The notes under the pieces: model-generated
What the model saw: only the letters and a program-made list of their open reading frames with translations
What the model was told of the DNA's origin: nothing
Database searches by the model: none
Shown: positions 45,895-55,519 of the stretch, piece after piece
Layout of the letters: each line of letters opens with the position of its first letter
How positions within the stretch are numbered: position 1 is the stretch's first letter
Translations under genes and position numbers: made by a program
From: Mesorhizobium amorphae
Lineage (GTDB): Bacteria > Pseudomonadota > Alphaproteobacteria > Rhizobiales > Rhizobiaceae
Assembly: GCF_014843845.1 (NCBI RefSeq)
Contig: NZ_JHQS01000017.1
Span: 1-64,000 of the forward strand
DNA: 64,000 bases
Reading direction: 5' to 3'

Positions 45895-46266
45895 TCAGCT
45901 CCCCCGATAGGTCGAATAGCCGTAGGGCGAGATCAGCAAAGGCACATGATAGTGCACCGGCTCCGCCATGCCGAAGCGGATTGGCACACTGTCTAAGAAG
46001 GCCGGTTCGGGCAGTTTGCCGTGCCGGCGCAGATAGTCGCCGGCCGCGAAAACCAGTTCGTACTCGCCGGTGCGGAAATCGGCCCCGGCAAGCAGCGGCG
46101 AATCGCAGCGGCCGTCATCATTGGTGACCACCGTCTTCAGATGCGTGCGAGCCTGGCGCTCTATGCGGTAAAGCTCGATCGACAGGCCTTTGGCCGGCCT
46201 GCCGATCGCGGTGTCGAGGACATGGGTCGTCAGACGCCCGCCATCGGCTTTCGACGTTTCTGCCAC
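45895..46266 (-). CDS. uraH: 5-hydroxyisourate hydrolase
   Basis: A 123-residue transthyretin-related protein that hydrolyses 5-hydroxyisourate to OHCU. It carries [19 protein letters not shown] at the start with the catalytic His, the internal [20 protein letters not shown] with Arg, and the diagnostic C-terminal tetrapeptide YRGS. The GTG at 46266 is chosen, with GGGAG nine bases upstream, because it gives the usual family length; readings to 46320 or 46374 add residues without resemblance. It heads the xdhA-B-C operon and is divergent from the PuuE-UraD gene. Confidence 0.94.
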   Translation of the reverse strand: MAETSKADGGRLTTHVLDTAIGRPAKGLSIELYRIERQARTHLKTVVTNDDGRCDSPLLAGADFRTGEYELVFAAGDYLRRHGKLPEPAFLDSVPIRFGMAEPVHYHVPLLISPYGYSTYRGS

Positions 46267-46441
46267 TGGCCGTCTCCCATTCCGGTACAGTCGAACGTTT
46301 CTGGTGAATTGTGCGCCCATTAAAGGCGATGCATAAGTCCCGGTCGAGCGGAGCGCGACAAAAAGCTCTTTCAAAAATTTTCGGGGGAATGCGCAAGCAC
46401 TCCTTTCGATATCTTCATCTCGACATCCGGCAGGAGTGACA

Positions 46442-47866
46442 ATGCGTTACGAACGGGACATGCGCGGCTACGGGGCCAATCCGCCGGATCCGAAATGGCC
46501 GGGCGGCGCGCATGTCGCGGTGCAGTTCGTCGTCAACTACGAAGAAGGCGGTGAGAACTGCGTGCTGCACGGCGACAAGGCTTCGGAAGCCTTCCTGTCC
46601 GAGATCGTCGGTGCTGCCCCCTGGGTTGGCCAGCGCCACTGGAACATGGAATCGATTTACGAATATGGCGCCCGCGCCGGCTTCTGGCGGCTCCATCGCC
46701 TGTTTACCGAAGCGCAGGTGCCGGTCACCTGCTACGGCGTCGCCACGGCGCTGGCGCGCTCGCCCGACCAGGTCGCGGCGATGCAGGAGGCCGGCTGGGA
46801 GATCGCATCGCACGGGCTGAAATGGATCGACTACCGCGACCATGCCGCCGAAGACGAACGCCGTGACCTCGAAGCGGCGATCAAGCTGCATTACGAGGTG
46901 ACCGGCGCGCGCCCGACCGGCTGGTACACCGGCCGCACCTCGGTCAACACCGTGCGGCTGGTGGCCGAGGAGGGCGGCTTCGACTACGTCTCCGACACCT
47001 ATGACGACGAATTGCCCTACTGGTTCGAGCGCGACGGTGCCGAAAAACCGCAGCTCGTAATCCCCTATACGCTCGACGCCAACGACATGCGCTTCGCCAC
47101 GCCGCAAGGCTTCAACTCCGGCGACCAGTTCTTTGCCTATCTGAAGGACAGTTTCGACACGCTCTATGCCGAGGGCAAGGACGGGCGGCCGCGCATGATG
47201 AGCATCGGCCTGCACTGCCGCCTCGTCGGCCGTCCCGGCCGCGTCGCGGCGCTGAAGCGCCTCGTCGACTACGTCAAGTCGCATGACAGAGTGTGGCTGG
47301 CGCGGCGCATCGACATCGCCAGGCACTGGCACGAAAACCATCCGTTCCGGCAGCCCTCGCTGCGCCCGTCGAAAATGGAATTCGAGGCTTTCGTACATGC
47401 CTTCGGCGGCGTCTTCGAACATTCGCCATGGATCGCCGAGCGCGCCTATGGGCTGGAACTCGGCCCGGCGCATGACAGCGCCGGCGGCATGCACAACGCG
47501 CTCTGCCGCGTCTTTCGCGCCGCAACAGAGGCCGAGCGACTCTCCGTGCTCAACGCCCACCCCGACCTCGCCGGCAAGCTGGCAAAGGCCAAACGGTTGA
47601 CGGCTGAGTCAACGAAAGAGCAGGCCTCGGCCGGGCTCGACGCGCTGACCGACAAGGAGCGCGAGCTGTTCTCCAAGCTCAACGCTGCCTACGTCACCAC
47701 ATTCGGCTTCCCCTTCATCATCGCCGTGAAGGGCAAGACCAAGGAAGAAATCCTGGCGGAATTCGAGGCGCGCATCGGCAACAGCCGCGGCGCCGAATTC
47801 GACACCGCCTGCAAACAGGTCGAGCGCATCGCGCTGCTTCGGCTGAGAGACATGCTGCCACTCTAA
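46442..47866 (+). CDS. bifunctional allantoinase (PuuE) - OHCU decarboxylase (UraD) fusion
   Basis: A 474-residue two-domain enzyme. Residues about 1-300 are a polysaccharide-deacetylase-fold allantoinase of the PuuE type ([23 protein letters not shown] in part, [38 protein letters not shown]), which needs no metal. Residues about 310-474 are OHCU decarboxylase ([39 protein letters not shown]). It should convert OHCU to (S)-allantoin and allantoin to allantoate in one polypeptide. The ATG at 46442 follows AGGAG. It leads the rightward ureide operon. Confidence 0.94.
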   Translation: MRYERDMRGYGANPPDPKWPGGAHVAVQFVVNYEEGGENCVLHGDKASEAFLSEIVGAAPWVGQRHWNMESIYEYGARAGFWRLHRLFTEAQVPVTCYGVATALARSPDQVAAMQEAGWEIASHGLKWIDYRDHAAEDERRDLEAAIKLHYEVTGARPTGWYTGRTSVNTVRLVAEEGGFDYVSDTYDDELPYWFERDGAEKPQLVIPYTLDANDMRFATPQGFNSGDQFFAYLKDSFDTLYAEGKDGRPRMMSIGLHCRLVGRPGRVAALKRLVDYVKSHDRVWLARRIDIARHWHENHPFRQPSLRPSKMEFEAFVHAFGGVFEHSPWIAERAYGLELGPAHDSAGGMHNALCRVFRAATEAERLSVLNAHPDLAGKLAKAKRLTAESTKEQASAGLDALTDKERELFSKLNAAYVTTFGFPFIIAVKGKTKEEILAEFEARIGNSRGAEFDTACKQVERIALLRLRDMLPL

Positions 47867-47941
47867 GTGTTTGTTTTTACGCAATTTCGGGCGGAAAGCC
47901 GTCACACACTTTCCTGGAATTGCTCTAAGGGTTAGGACCAC

Positions 47942-48805
47942 ATGGATATGATCAAAACGCCCGAGCGAACCTACTATGCGCCGCATGGCGGCCATCCCGG
48001 CCAGAGCGAGCTATTAACCGGCCGCGCCGTCTTCACCGAGGCCTATGCCGTCATCCCCAAGGGCGTGATGCAGGACATCGTCACCAGCGCCCTGCCGTTC
48101 TGGGACAAGACCAGGGCCTGGATCATCGCGCGGCCGCTGTCGGGCTTTGCCGAGACGTTTTCGCAATACATCGTCGAGGTCGAGCCGGGTGGCGGCAGCG
48201 ACCGGCCGGAACCGGATGCTGCCGCCGAGGGCGTGCTGTTCGTGGTCGAGGGCGAGCTCAGCGTTTCGCTTGCCGGCAACACATATGTGCTGAAGCCGGG
48301 CGGCTTTGCCTTCCTGCCGCCGGGGAGCGGCTGGACGGTCCGCAACGAAAGTGGTGCGGCTGTTCGCTTCCACTGGGTCCGCAAGGCCTATGAAGCGGTC
48401 GAGGGTCTCGACGTGCCGGAAGCCTTCTTCACCAACGAGCAGCAAGTCGCGCCGAGCCCGATGCCCGGCACCGACGGCCGCTGGGCAACGACGCGCTTCG
48501 TCGACCCCGCCGACATGCGCCACGACATGCATGTCACCATCGTCACGCTGGAGCCGGGCGCGGTCATCCCCTTCGCCGAGACCCATGTCATGGAGCACGG
48601 CCTCTATGTGCTCGAAGGCAAGGCGGTCTATCGCCTCAACCAGGACTGGGTCGAGGTCGAGGCCGGCGATTATATGTGGCTGCGCGCCTTCTGCCCGCAG
48701 GCCTGTTATGCCGGTGGTCCCGGCAAGTTCCGCTATTTGCTCTACAAGGACGTCAACCGGCACGCCAAGCTCGGCGGCGTGGGTGTCGGAGGCCGCGCGC
48801 GGTGA
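47942..48805 (+). CDS. allE: (S)-ureidoglycine aminohydrolase
   Basis: A 287-residue double-cupin protein (YlbA/UGHY type) that releases ammonia from (S)-ureidoglycine to give (S)-ureidoglycolate. Two cupin units are visible: EGVLFVVEGELSVSL then LPPGSGWTVRN (near residues 97-130), and the metal-binding unit ETHVMEHGLYVLEGKAVYRL with its His and Glu ligands (near 215-235). It lies 75 bases after the PuuE-UraD gene and overlaps allA by four bases (GTGA), in the order of the pathway steps. Confidence 0.93.
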   Translation: MDMIKTPERTYYAPHGGHPGQSELLTGRAVFTEAYAVIPKGVMQDIVTSALPFWDKTRAWIIARPLSGFAETFSQYIVEVEPGGGSDRPEPDAAAEGVLFVVEGELSVSLAGNTYVLKPGGFAFLPPGSGWTVRNESGAAVRFHWVRKAYEAVEGLDVPEAFFTNEQQVAPSPMPGTDGRWATTRFVDPADMRHDMHVTIVTLEPGAVIPFAETHVMEHGLYVLEGKAVYRLNQDWVEVEAGDYMWLRAFCPQACYAGGPGKFRYLLYKDVNRHAKLGGVGVGGRAR

Positions 48806-49305
48806 CCCGCATCGTCGCTAAACCGCTGACCCGCGAAAGCTTCGCCGAATTCGGCGACGTCATCGACATGGGTGGCGACAACCACTACCCGATCAATGGC
48901 GGCAAGGCCGAGCGCTACCACGACCTCGCCACCGCCGAAGCACGGGGGCCGAATGCGTGTGTGCTGATCTCCATGGTGCGCGGCACGCCTTACGAATTGC
49001 CGCTGAAGCTGACCATGGTCGAGCGCCATCCGTTCGGCAGTCAGGCTTTCATCCCGCTGTCGCCGCGCCCTTTTCTGGTCGTTGTCTGCCATGACGGCAA
49101 GGATGGTCCCGGCGAACCGCACGCCTTCATCACCGTGCCCGGGCAAGGCATCAACTATCCGCGCAACCTCTGGCACGGCGTGCTGACGCCGATCGGCGAG
49201 GTCCAGGACTTTGTCATCGTCGATCGTGGCGGCGACGGCTCCAACCTCGAAGAGTGCCACTTCTCGCACCCTTACGAAATTCATCTTCCCGACGGAAAGC
49301 AATAA
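48802..49305 (+). CDS. allA: ureidoglycolate lyase
   Basis: A 167-residue AllA-family enzyme that splits (S)-ureidoglycolate into glyoxylate and urea. Characteristic segments are KPLTRESFAEFGDVID, MVERHPFGSQAFIPL, the PGQGINYPRNLWHGVL active-site region and FVIVDRGGDG. The start is the GTG at 48802, overlapping the end of allE. Glyoxylate made here could be used through the glycerate kinase and hydroxyacid dehydrogenase also encoded in the window. Its stop shares a base with the next start. Confidence 0.94.
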   Translation: MTRIVAKPLTRESFAEFGDVIDMGGDNHYPINGGKAERYHDLATAEARGPNACVLISMVRGTPYELPLKLTMVERHPFGSQAFIPLSPRPFLVVVCHDGKDGPGEPHAFITVPGQGINYPRNLWHGVLTPIGEVQDFVIVDRGGDGSNLEECHFSHPYEIHLPDGKQ

Positions 49306-49898
49306 TGACCGACATTTCGCTGATCGACCGCCTGCTCGACGTCATCGAGCACGACATCGTGCCGAAGACGGCCGACGGTGTGGCCCATGGCAACAAGCTG
49401 TTCGGCGCCGCGATCCTGCGCAAGGACGACCGCTCGCTGGTGCTGGCCGAAACCAACAATGAGATCGAAAACCCGCTCTGGCATGGCGAGGTGCACTGCC
49501 TGAAGCGCTTCTACGAAATGCCCAGGGCCGAGCGCGTCGACACGAACGATGCCATCTTCCTCGCCACGCACGAGCCCTGCTCGCTCTGCCTGTCGGCGAT
49601 CACCTGGACCGGCTTCGATAATTTCTACTATCTGTTCAGCCACGAGGATTCGCGCGACAGCTTCGCCATTCCGCACGATTTGAAGATACTGAAGGAGGTT
49701 TTCACCCTCGATCCCGGCGGCTACAATGCAGAGAACGCTTATTGGAAGAGCTTCTCGATCCGCAGGCTGGTGCGGTCGCTGCCCGAGGCCGAACGGTCGC
49801 GCTTGGAAGGACGGATAGGCAGGATTTCCGCCCGTTACGACGACTTGTCCGGCGCCTATCAGGCGAGCAAGGCCGAAAACGACATTCCGCTGAACTGA
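49305..49898 (+). CDS. zinc-dependent nucleobase/nucleoside deaminase
   Basis: A 197-residue member of the cytidine/deoxycytidylate deaminase superfamily. The Zn site is complete: HGEVHC (His and catalytic Glu, near residue 61) and EPCSLC (two Cys, near 90). It is longer than TadA or cytosine deaminase and has an extended C-terminus (residues 130-197) of helical character. Its TAATG overlap with allA places it in the purine operon, so it may deaminate guanine or an oxidised purine. This would duplicate GuaD, so a different substrate is possible. Confidence 0.85.
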   Translation: MTDISLIDRLLDVIEHDIVPKTADGVAHGNKLFGAAILRKDDRSLVLAETNNEIENPLWHGEVHCLKRFYEMPRAERVDTNDAIFLATHEPCSLCLSAITWTGFDNFYYLFSHEDSRDSFAIPHDLKILKEVFTLDPGGYNAENAYWKSFSIRRLVRSLPEAERSRLEGRIGRISARYDDLSGAYQASKAENDIPLN

Positions 49899-49981
49899 CG
49901 CGGATTGACCAGCCGAATTCGTTGGCTGGCCCACGACGCGACCCAGCGGGCTCCATCATCTGGCGTTCCTGGAGTCCTCGC

Positions 49982-51967
49982 ATGAAAACCGTCACCGAAT
50001 TCCCCCGCAAGGTCGTCGAATTCCCTGATATGGGCATCGTCACGCCGGACGGCTGCCGGCTGTCGGCGCGGGTGTGGATGCCGGCAGATGCCGGCGACGA
50101 CCCGGTGCCGGCAATCCTCGAGCATTTGCCCTACCGCAAGCGCGACGGCACCATCTTTCGCGATCAGCTGACGCATCCCTATTTCGCCGGCCACGGCTAC
50201 GCCTCGATCCGCGTCGACATGCGCGGCAACGGCGATTCCGAAGGGCTGATGGACGACGAATATTCCGAACAGGAATTGCAGGACGCCTGCGACGTCATCG
50301 CCTGGGCGGCCTCCCAGCCCTGGTGCAACGGCAAGGTCGGCATGATGGGCATTTCCTGGGGCGGCTTCAACTGCCTGCAGGTGGCGGCGATGCAGCCGCC
50401 GGCGCTGAAGGCGGTGATCAGCCTGTGCTCGACCGTCGACCGCTATGCCGACGACATCCACTACAAGGGCGGCTGCCTGCTGATCGAGAATTTCGGCTGG
50501 GCCTCGACCATGCTGTCGTATTCGTCGCGGCCGCCGGATCCGCTGATCGCCGGCGACAACCGCTGGCGCGATCTGTGGCTGACCCGGCTGGAGAACCAAC
50601 CATTCCTGGCGCCCCTATGGTTGAAACACCAGCACCGCGACGCCTATTGGAAACGCGGCTCGATCTGCGAAGACTATTCCGCCATCCATGCCGCGGTGCT
50701 GTCGATCGGCGGCTGGCATGACGGCTATCGCAACACGATTTCCCACCTCGTCGGCAACATCGAGGCGCCGGTCAAAGGCATCGTCGGCCCGTGGATCCAC
50801 AAATACCCCCACTACGCGGCACCCCAGCCCGCCATCGGCTTCCTGCAGGAGGCGTTGCGCTGGTGGGACCGCTGGCTGAAGGGCCTCGACACCGGCCTCG
50901 ATGCCGATCCCGCCTATCGCGCCTATGTCATGGACAGCGTGCGCCCGGCGCGCTGGCATCCCGAGCGCCCCGGACGCTGGATCGCCGAGCAGAATTGGCC
51001 CTCGCCGGACATCAAGGCACATACAATCGAACTCATCGCCGAGGGCGACAGGCCGGTCATCATCGCCTCGCCGCAAACCTGCGGCCTTGCCGGCGGCGAG
51101 TATTTTCCTTTCACCTTCGGCCCGGAACTGCCCGGCGACCAGCGTCCGGACGATGCGCTGTCGGTCTGTTTCGACCGGCCGCCGCTCAGCGAAGCGATCG
51201 ATATCGTCGGCGCGCCGGAGGTGCTGGTCTGGGTCTCGTCGGATCGGCCTCAGGCGAACATCGCCGTGCGGCTATGCGATGTGCATCCCGACGGCGCCTC
51301 GGAGCTGATCTCCTACGGCGTGCTCAACCTGACGCACCGCAACTCGCATGAATTCCCCGAGCCGCTGGTGCCGGGCGAGCCCGCCACCGCCAGGGTCGTG
51401 CTCGACCAATGCGCCTACCGCGTGCCGGCCGGCCACCGTTTGCGCATTGCCGTGTCGAACGCCTATTGGCCGATGATCTGGCCGTCGCCCGAACCGGTCC
51501 GGCTCGAGCTCAAGGCCGCGACGCTGACGCTGCCGCTACGCCCTCTGGCGCAAGGCGCCGAGATCACGTTCGCCGCTCCGGAAGGGGCCACGCCCTGGGC
51601 GACAGAGTCGGCCCGGCCCGCCAATTCCGAACGCAATGTCGACCATGACGAGAAGACCGGCATGGTCACGCTGTCCATAACGGACGATTTCGGCGAGGTG
51701 CGCGATCTCCAGCACGGCCTCGCCAGTGGCAGCATCGCCAGGGAGACATGGGCGATCCATCCCGACGATCCGCTGTCGGCGTCTGGAAAGACCCACTGGA
51801 CACAGACCTTGTCGCGAAATGGATGGTCGGTGCGCACCGAAACATCGGCGGAGATGCGGTCCGACGCCCAAAGCTTCACGGTTAGCGCCAGAATCGAAGC
51901 CTATGAAGGCGAAAAACTGGTTTTCGAGCGCAACTTCGAGGAGAAAATCCCTCGCGCCCTGCTGTGA
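49982..51967 (+). CDS. CocE/NonD family hydrolase (X-Pro dipeptidyl-peptidase-like)
   Basis: A 661-residue alpha/beta-hydrolase of the CocE/X15 group. The nucleophile elbow GMMGISWGGFN (Ser near residue 124) follows the oxyanion segment VDMRGNGDSEG, and the later His is probably in GPWIHKYPHY (near 275). The C-terminal jelly-roll domain (about 370-600, with VWVSSDRPQANIAVRL and YRVPAGHRLRIAVSNAYWP) is standard. It lacks a signal peptide. Substrates are amide or ester-linked small molecules. Its position just upstream of a dipeptide-type importer suggests that it processes what the importer brings in. Confidence 0.92.
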   Translation: MKTVTEFPRKVVEFPDMGIVTPDGCRLSARVWMPADAGDDPVPAILEHLPYRKRDGTIFRDQLTHPYFAGHGYASIRVDMRGNGDSEGLMDDEYSEQELQDACDVIAWAASQPWCNGKVGMMGISWGGFNCLQVAAMQPPALKAVISLCSTVDRYADDIHYKGGCLLIENFGWASTMLSYSSRPPDPLIAGDNRWRDLWLTRLENQPFLAPLWLKHQHRDAYWKRGSICEDYSAIHAAVLSIGGWHDGYRNTISHLVGNIEAPVKGIVGPWIHKYPHYAAPQPAIGFLQEALRWWDRWLKGLDTGLDADPAYRAYVMDSVRPARWHPERPGRWIAEQNWPSPDIKAHTIELIAEGDRPVIIASPQTCGLAGGEYFPFTFGPELPGDQRPDDALSVCFDRPPLSEAIDIVGAPEVLVWVSSDRPQANIAVRLCDVHPDGASELISYGVLNLTHRNSHEFPEPLVPGEPATARVVLDQCAYRVPAGHRLRIAVSNAYWPMIWPSPEPVRLELKAATLTLPLRPLAQGAEITFAAPEGATPWATESARPANSERNVDHDEKTGMVTLSITDDFGEVRDLQHGLASGSIARETWAIHPDDPLSASGKTHWTQTLSRNGWSVRTETSAEMRSDAQSFTVSARIEAYEGEKLVFERNFEEKIPRALL

Positions 51968-52121
51968 GTGCTCACCCGATTGGTCCAATTGCGACGTACG
52001 ATTTACGCCACGGCATGTCGCATTCGGTCTTGCTTACTGCTTTCCCTTGCGGTCATTATTCTCCTCACAAGAAACGAGAAAACGACCATTCAGGTCGAAC
52101 CAACAGAGTGAGGAACTCATC

Positions 52122-53708
52122 ATGTCCAATGAACTGGAATATCTAAGCCGCCGCGTTGCGTCCGGCAAACTCAGCCGTCGTGATTTTCTCGGCCGCGCCG
52201 CCGCTCTCGGCATCACCGCGACCTTCGCCAACTCACTGCTTTCGAGCGCGGCGCGCGCCGCCGGCCCGGTCAAGGGCGGCACGCTGAAGGCCGGCCTCGT
52301 CGGCGGTGAATCCACCAACAGCCTCGACCCGGCGCTGATGATGACGCAGGTGCCGTTCGCCTTCGGCAAGTGCTGGGGCGAAATGATCGTCGAGCTCTCG
52401 CCCGAGGGCAAGCTCGAGAACCGCATTGCCGAGGAGATCGGTTCGTCGGACGACGCCAAGGTCTGGACGCTGAAGATCCGCGACGGCGTCGAATTCCACA
52501 ACGGCAAGACGGTAACCGCTGAGGACGTGGCCGCCACGCTCGAGCGCCATTCCGACGAGAAGTCGAAGTCCGGCGCGCTTGGCTACATGAAGGGCATCGA
52601 GAGCATCAAGGCCAGCGGCAAGGAAGTGGTGCTGACGCTGAAGGAGGCCAATGCCGACCTTCCCTACCTGCTCAGCGACTACCACCTGATCGTCCAGCCC
52701 AACGGCGGCAAGGACAAGCCCGATGCCGGCATCTCGGCCGGCCCATACGTGGTCAAGACCAACGAGCCCGGCGTGCGTCATGGCGCCGAGCGCTTCGCCA
52801 ACTACTGGCAGGGCGACAAGATGGGCCATGCCGACCAGGTCGAAGTCATCGTCATCAACGACGCGACGGCGCGCACGTCCGCCCTGCAGGGCGGCCAGGT
52901 CAACATGATCAACCGCGTCGAGCCGAAGATCGTCGACCTGATCAAGCGTCTGCCCGGCGTCACCATCCGCAACCATGCCGGTCCCGGCCACTACGTGTTC
53001 ATCATGCATTGCGACACGGCGCCGTTCGACAACAACGACCTGCGCACCGCGCTGAAGCTGGCGATCGATCGCGAGGAGATGCTCGACAAGATCCTTAGAG
53101 GTTATGGCTCGCTCGGCAACGACTTCCCGATAAACGCGTCCTATCCGCTGTTCACCGACATCGAGCAGCGCAAGTACGATCCCGACAAGGCCAAGTTCCA
53201 CTACAAGAAGTCGGGTCACGACGGCACCGTGCTGCTCAGGACCTCGGACGTTGCCTTCCCGGGCGCCGTCGATGCGGCGCAGCTCTACCAGCAGAGCGCG
53301 GCCAAGGCCGGCATCAAGATCGAGCTCAAGCGCGAGCCCGGCGATGGCTACTGGAACGAGGTCTGGAACAAGCAGCCCTTCTGCGCCTCCTACTGGGGTG
53401 GCCGTTCGACCCAGGACCAGATGTACTCGACCGCCTATCTGTCATCAGCCGACTGGAACGACACGCGTTTCAAGCGTCCGGATTTCGACAAGATGGTGCT
53501 GGCGGCGCGCGCCGAGCTCGACGAGGCCAAGCGCAAGCAGATGTACCACGACATGGCCGTCATGGTGCGCGACGAAGGCGGCCTGATCCTGCCGATGTTC
53601 AACCAGTTCATCGACGCAACCGGCGCCAAGCTCGCCGGCTGGGTCGACGATCCGCATCAGGAGCTGATGAACGGCTACGCTCTGGCGAAGTGCTGGCTCG
53701 AAGCCTGA
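52122..53708 (+). CDS. dipeptide/oligopeptide-type ABC transporter substrate-binding protein
   Basis: A 528-residue periplasmic solute-binding protein of family 5 (DppA/OppA). The N-terminal signal is twin-arginine-like (SRRDFLGRAAALG followed by an Ala-rich core to ARAAG). Family features include SLDPALMMTQVPF, NRIAEEIGSSDDAKVWTLKI and FHNGKTVTAEDVAATLERH in parts. The ATG at 52122 has GTGAGGA upstream. It begins an operon with two permeases and a fused ATPase. Ligand unknown; peptides or peptide-like compounds are likely. Confidence 0.93.
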   Translation: MSNELEYLSRRVASGKLSRRDFLGRAAALGITATFANSLLSSAARAAGPVKGGTLKAGLVGGESTNSLDPALMMTQVPFAFGKCWGEMIVELSPEGKLENRIAEEIGSSDDAKVWTLKIRDGVEFHNGKTVTAEDVAATLERHSDEKSKSGALGYMKGIESIKASGKEVVLTLKEANADLPYLLSDYHLIVQPNGGKDKPDAGISAGPYVVKTNEPGVRHGAERFANYWQGDKMGHADQVEVIVINDATARTSALQGGQVNMINRVEPKIVDLIKRLPGVTIRNHAGPGHYVFIMHCDTAPFDNNDLRTALKLAIDREEMLDKILRGYGSLGNDFPINASYPLFTDIEQRKYDPDKAKFHYKKSGHDGTVLLRTSDVAFPGAVDAAQLYQQSAAKAGIKIELKREPGDGYWNEVWNKQPFCASYWGGRSTQDQMYSTAYLSSADWNDTRFKRPDFDKMVLAARAELDEAKRKQMYHDMAVMVRDEGGLILPMFNQFIDATGAKLAGWVDDPHQELMNGYALAKCWLEA

Positions 53709-53724
53709 GCCCGGCCTTGTCGAG

Positions 53725-54684
53725 ATGTCCTCACCCATTGTGAAACTGGTGGCCCAGCGCGTTGCGCTGGGCGTCGTCCTGCTGTTGGCCATTTCGGTCC
53801 TGATCTTCGCCGGCACCCAGATCCTGCCCGGCGACGTTGCGCAAGCCATCCTCGGACAATCGGCAACGCCGGAGTCTCTCGCCAATCTGCGCGAGCAGCT
53901 CGGGCTGAACGACCCTGCCTATGTCAGATATTTCCATTGGCTGGGCGGCGTCGTCACCGGCGACCTCGGCACGGCGATGTCGAGCGGCCAGGATATCGCA
54001 ACGTCGATCAAGGGGCGGCTGTGGAACACGCTGTTCCTCGCCTTCTGGGCGGCGGTCGTCGCCGTGCCGCTGGCGATCATCCTCGGCCTGATCGCGGTGC
54101 GTTACCGCAATGGCTGGGTCGACAAGCTGATCTCCGGACTGGCGCTCGCCTCGACCTCGTTTCCCGAATTCTTCATCGGCTATGTGCTGGTCTATTTCTT
54201 CGCCGTGAAATGGCAGATATTCCCAGGCATCTCCACCGTCTATGACGGCATGCCGTTCGGCGAGCGCATGCAGGCGATCGCGCTGCCGGCCACCGCGCTG
54301 ACGCTGGTGGTGCTCGCCCACATGATGCGCATGACGCGCGCCGCAATCCTCAACGTCATGCAGTCGGCCTATGTCGAGACGGCGGAGTTAAAGGGCCTGT
54401 CGGCCTTCAATGTCATTCGCAGACATGCCTTCCCCAATGCCATCGCCCCGATCATCAACGTCGTCATGCTCAACCTCGCCTACCTGATCGTCGGCGTCGT
54501 CGTGGTCGAAGTGATCTTCGTCTACCCCGGCATGGGGCAGTATCTCGTCGACCACGTCACCAAGCGCGACGTACCTGTCGTGCAGGCGGTCGGCCTGATC
54601 TTCGCCGCCGTCTACATCAGCCTGAACATCATTGCGGACATAGCGGCGATCGTCGCCAATCCGCGTCTCAGACATCCGAAGTAA
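53725..54684 (+). CDS. ABC transporter permease (DppB type)
   Basis: A 319-residue membrane protein with six helices. The N-terminus contains the family pattern GTQILPGDVAQAILGQSATPE, and the EAA coupling motif region reads AYVETAELKGLSAFNVIRRHAFPNA in sections (near residues 215-240). It forms the translocation pore with the DppC-type subunit. The start at 53725 is 16 bases after the binding-protein gene. Confidence 0.95.
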   Translation: MSSPIVKLVAQRVALGVVLLLAISVLIFAGTQILPGDVAQAILGQSATPESLANLREQLGLNDPAYVRYFHWLGGVVTGDLGTAMSSGQDIATSIKGRLWNTLFLAFWAAVVAVPLAIILGLIAVRYRNGWVDKLISGLALASTSFPEFFIGYVLVYFFAVKWQIFPGISTVYDGMPFGERMQAIALPATALTLVVLAHMMRMTRAAILNVMQSAYVETAELKGLSAFNVIRRHAFPNAIAPIINVVMLNLAYLIVGVVVVEVIFVYPGMGQYLVDHVTKRDVPVVQAVGLIFAAVYISLNIIADIAAIVANPRLRHPK

Positions 54685-54694
54685 GGGAGCGGGT

Positions 54695-55519
54695 ATGCTC
54701 GATATCAAACGCATCCCCATCCCGGCGCTGATCGGCATCGTGCTGACGACGCTGTTCGTGCTGGCGGCGATCTTCGCACCCTTGATCGCACCGCACGGCA
54801 ATGGCGAGATCGTCGGCGACGTCTGGGAGCCGATGTCGGCGGCGCATTGGCTGGGCACCGACAATCTCGGCCGCGATCTGTTGTCGCGCATGATCTATGG
54901 CGCTCGCATTACGCTGTTCATCGCGGTGCTCGCCACCGCCCTGTCCTTCTCGCTCGGCGCTATCCTCGGTTTTTCGGCAGCGGTTTTCGGCGGCTGGTTC
55001 GACACGCTGCTGTCGCGCCTCGTCGACCTGCTGATGTCGATCCCGACGCTGATCATGGCTCTGGTCGTGCTCTCCGTGCTGCCCACCAATCTGGTGACGC
55101 TGATCCTGGTCATGGGCATTCTCGATTCGACCCGCGTCTATCGCCTGTCGCGAGCCGTCGCCGTCGACATCAACGTCATGGACTATGTCGAAGCGGCGAA
55201 GCTGCGCGGCGAAGGTGAGGCCTGGATCATTTTCCGCGAGATCCTGCCCAATGCGCTGTCGCCGTTGGTCTCCGAACTCGGCCTGCGCTTCATCTATGCG
55301 GTGCTCTTCCTGTCGACGCTGTCCTTCCTCGGCCTTGGCGTGCAGCCGCCGGATGCCGACTGGGGTGGCATGGTGAAGGAAAACAAGGACGGCATCGTCT
55401 TCGGCATTGCGGCGGCGCTTATTCCCGCCGCGGCGATCGCAGCACTGGCGATCTCGGTCAACCTCGTCGCCGACTGGGTGCTCAACCGCACGACAAGCCT
55501 GAAGGGAGGGCGCGGGTGA
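54695..55519 (+). CDS. ABC transporter permease (DppC type)
   Basis: A 274-residue membrane protein with about six helices. It shows the DppC signature LGTDNLGRDLLSRMIYGAR (residues 51-70) and the EAA-like motif DYVEAAKLRGEGEAWIIFRE (near 163-182). It pairs with the preceding DppB-type permease. Its stop overlaps the start of the fused ATPase gene (TGATG), showing translational coupling. Confidence 0.95.
   Translation: MLDIKRIPIPALIGIVLTTLFVLAAIFAPLIAPHGNGEIVGDVWEPMSAAHWLGTDNLGRDLLSRMIYGARITLFIAVLATALSFSLGAILGFSAAVFGGWFDTLLSRLVDLLMSIPTLIMALVVLSVLPTNLVTLILVMGILDSTRVYRLSRAVAVDINVMDYVEAAKLRGEGEAWIIFREILPNALSPLVSELGLRFIYAVLFLSTLSFLGLGVQPPDADWGGMVKENKDGIVFGIAAALIPAAAIAALAISVNLVADWVLNRTTSLKGGRG

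Noticed and set aside
51964..51975. GTGAGTGCTCAC palindrome at the end of the CocE-type gene
   Set aside because: Twelve bases at a stop codon with no promoter nearby; may be chance.
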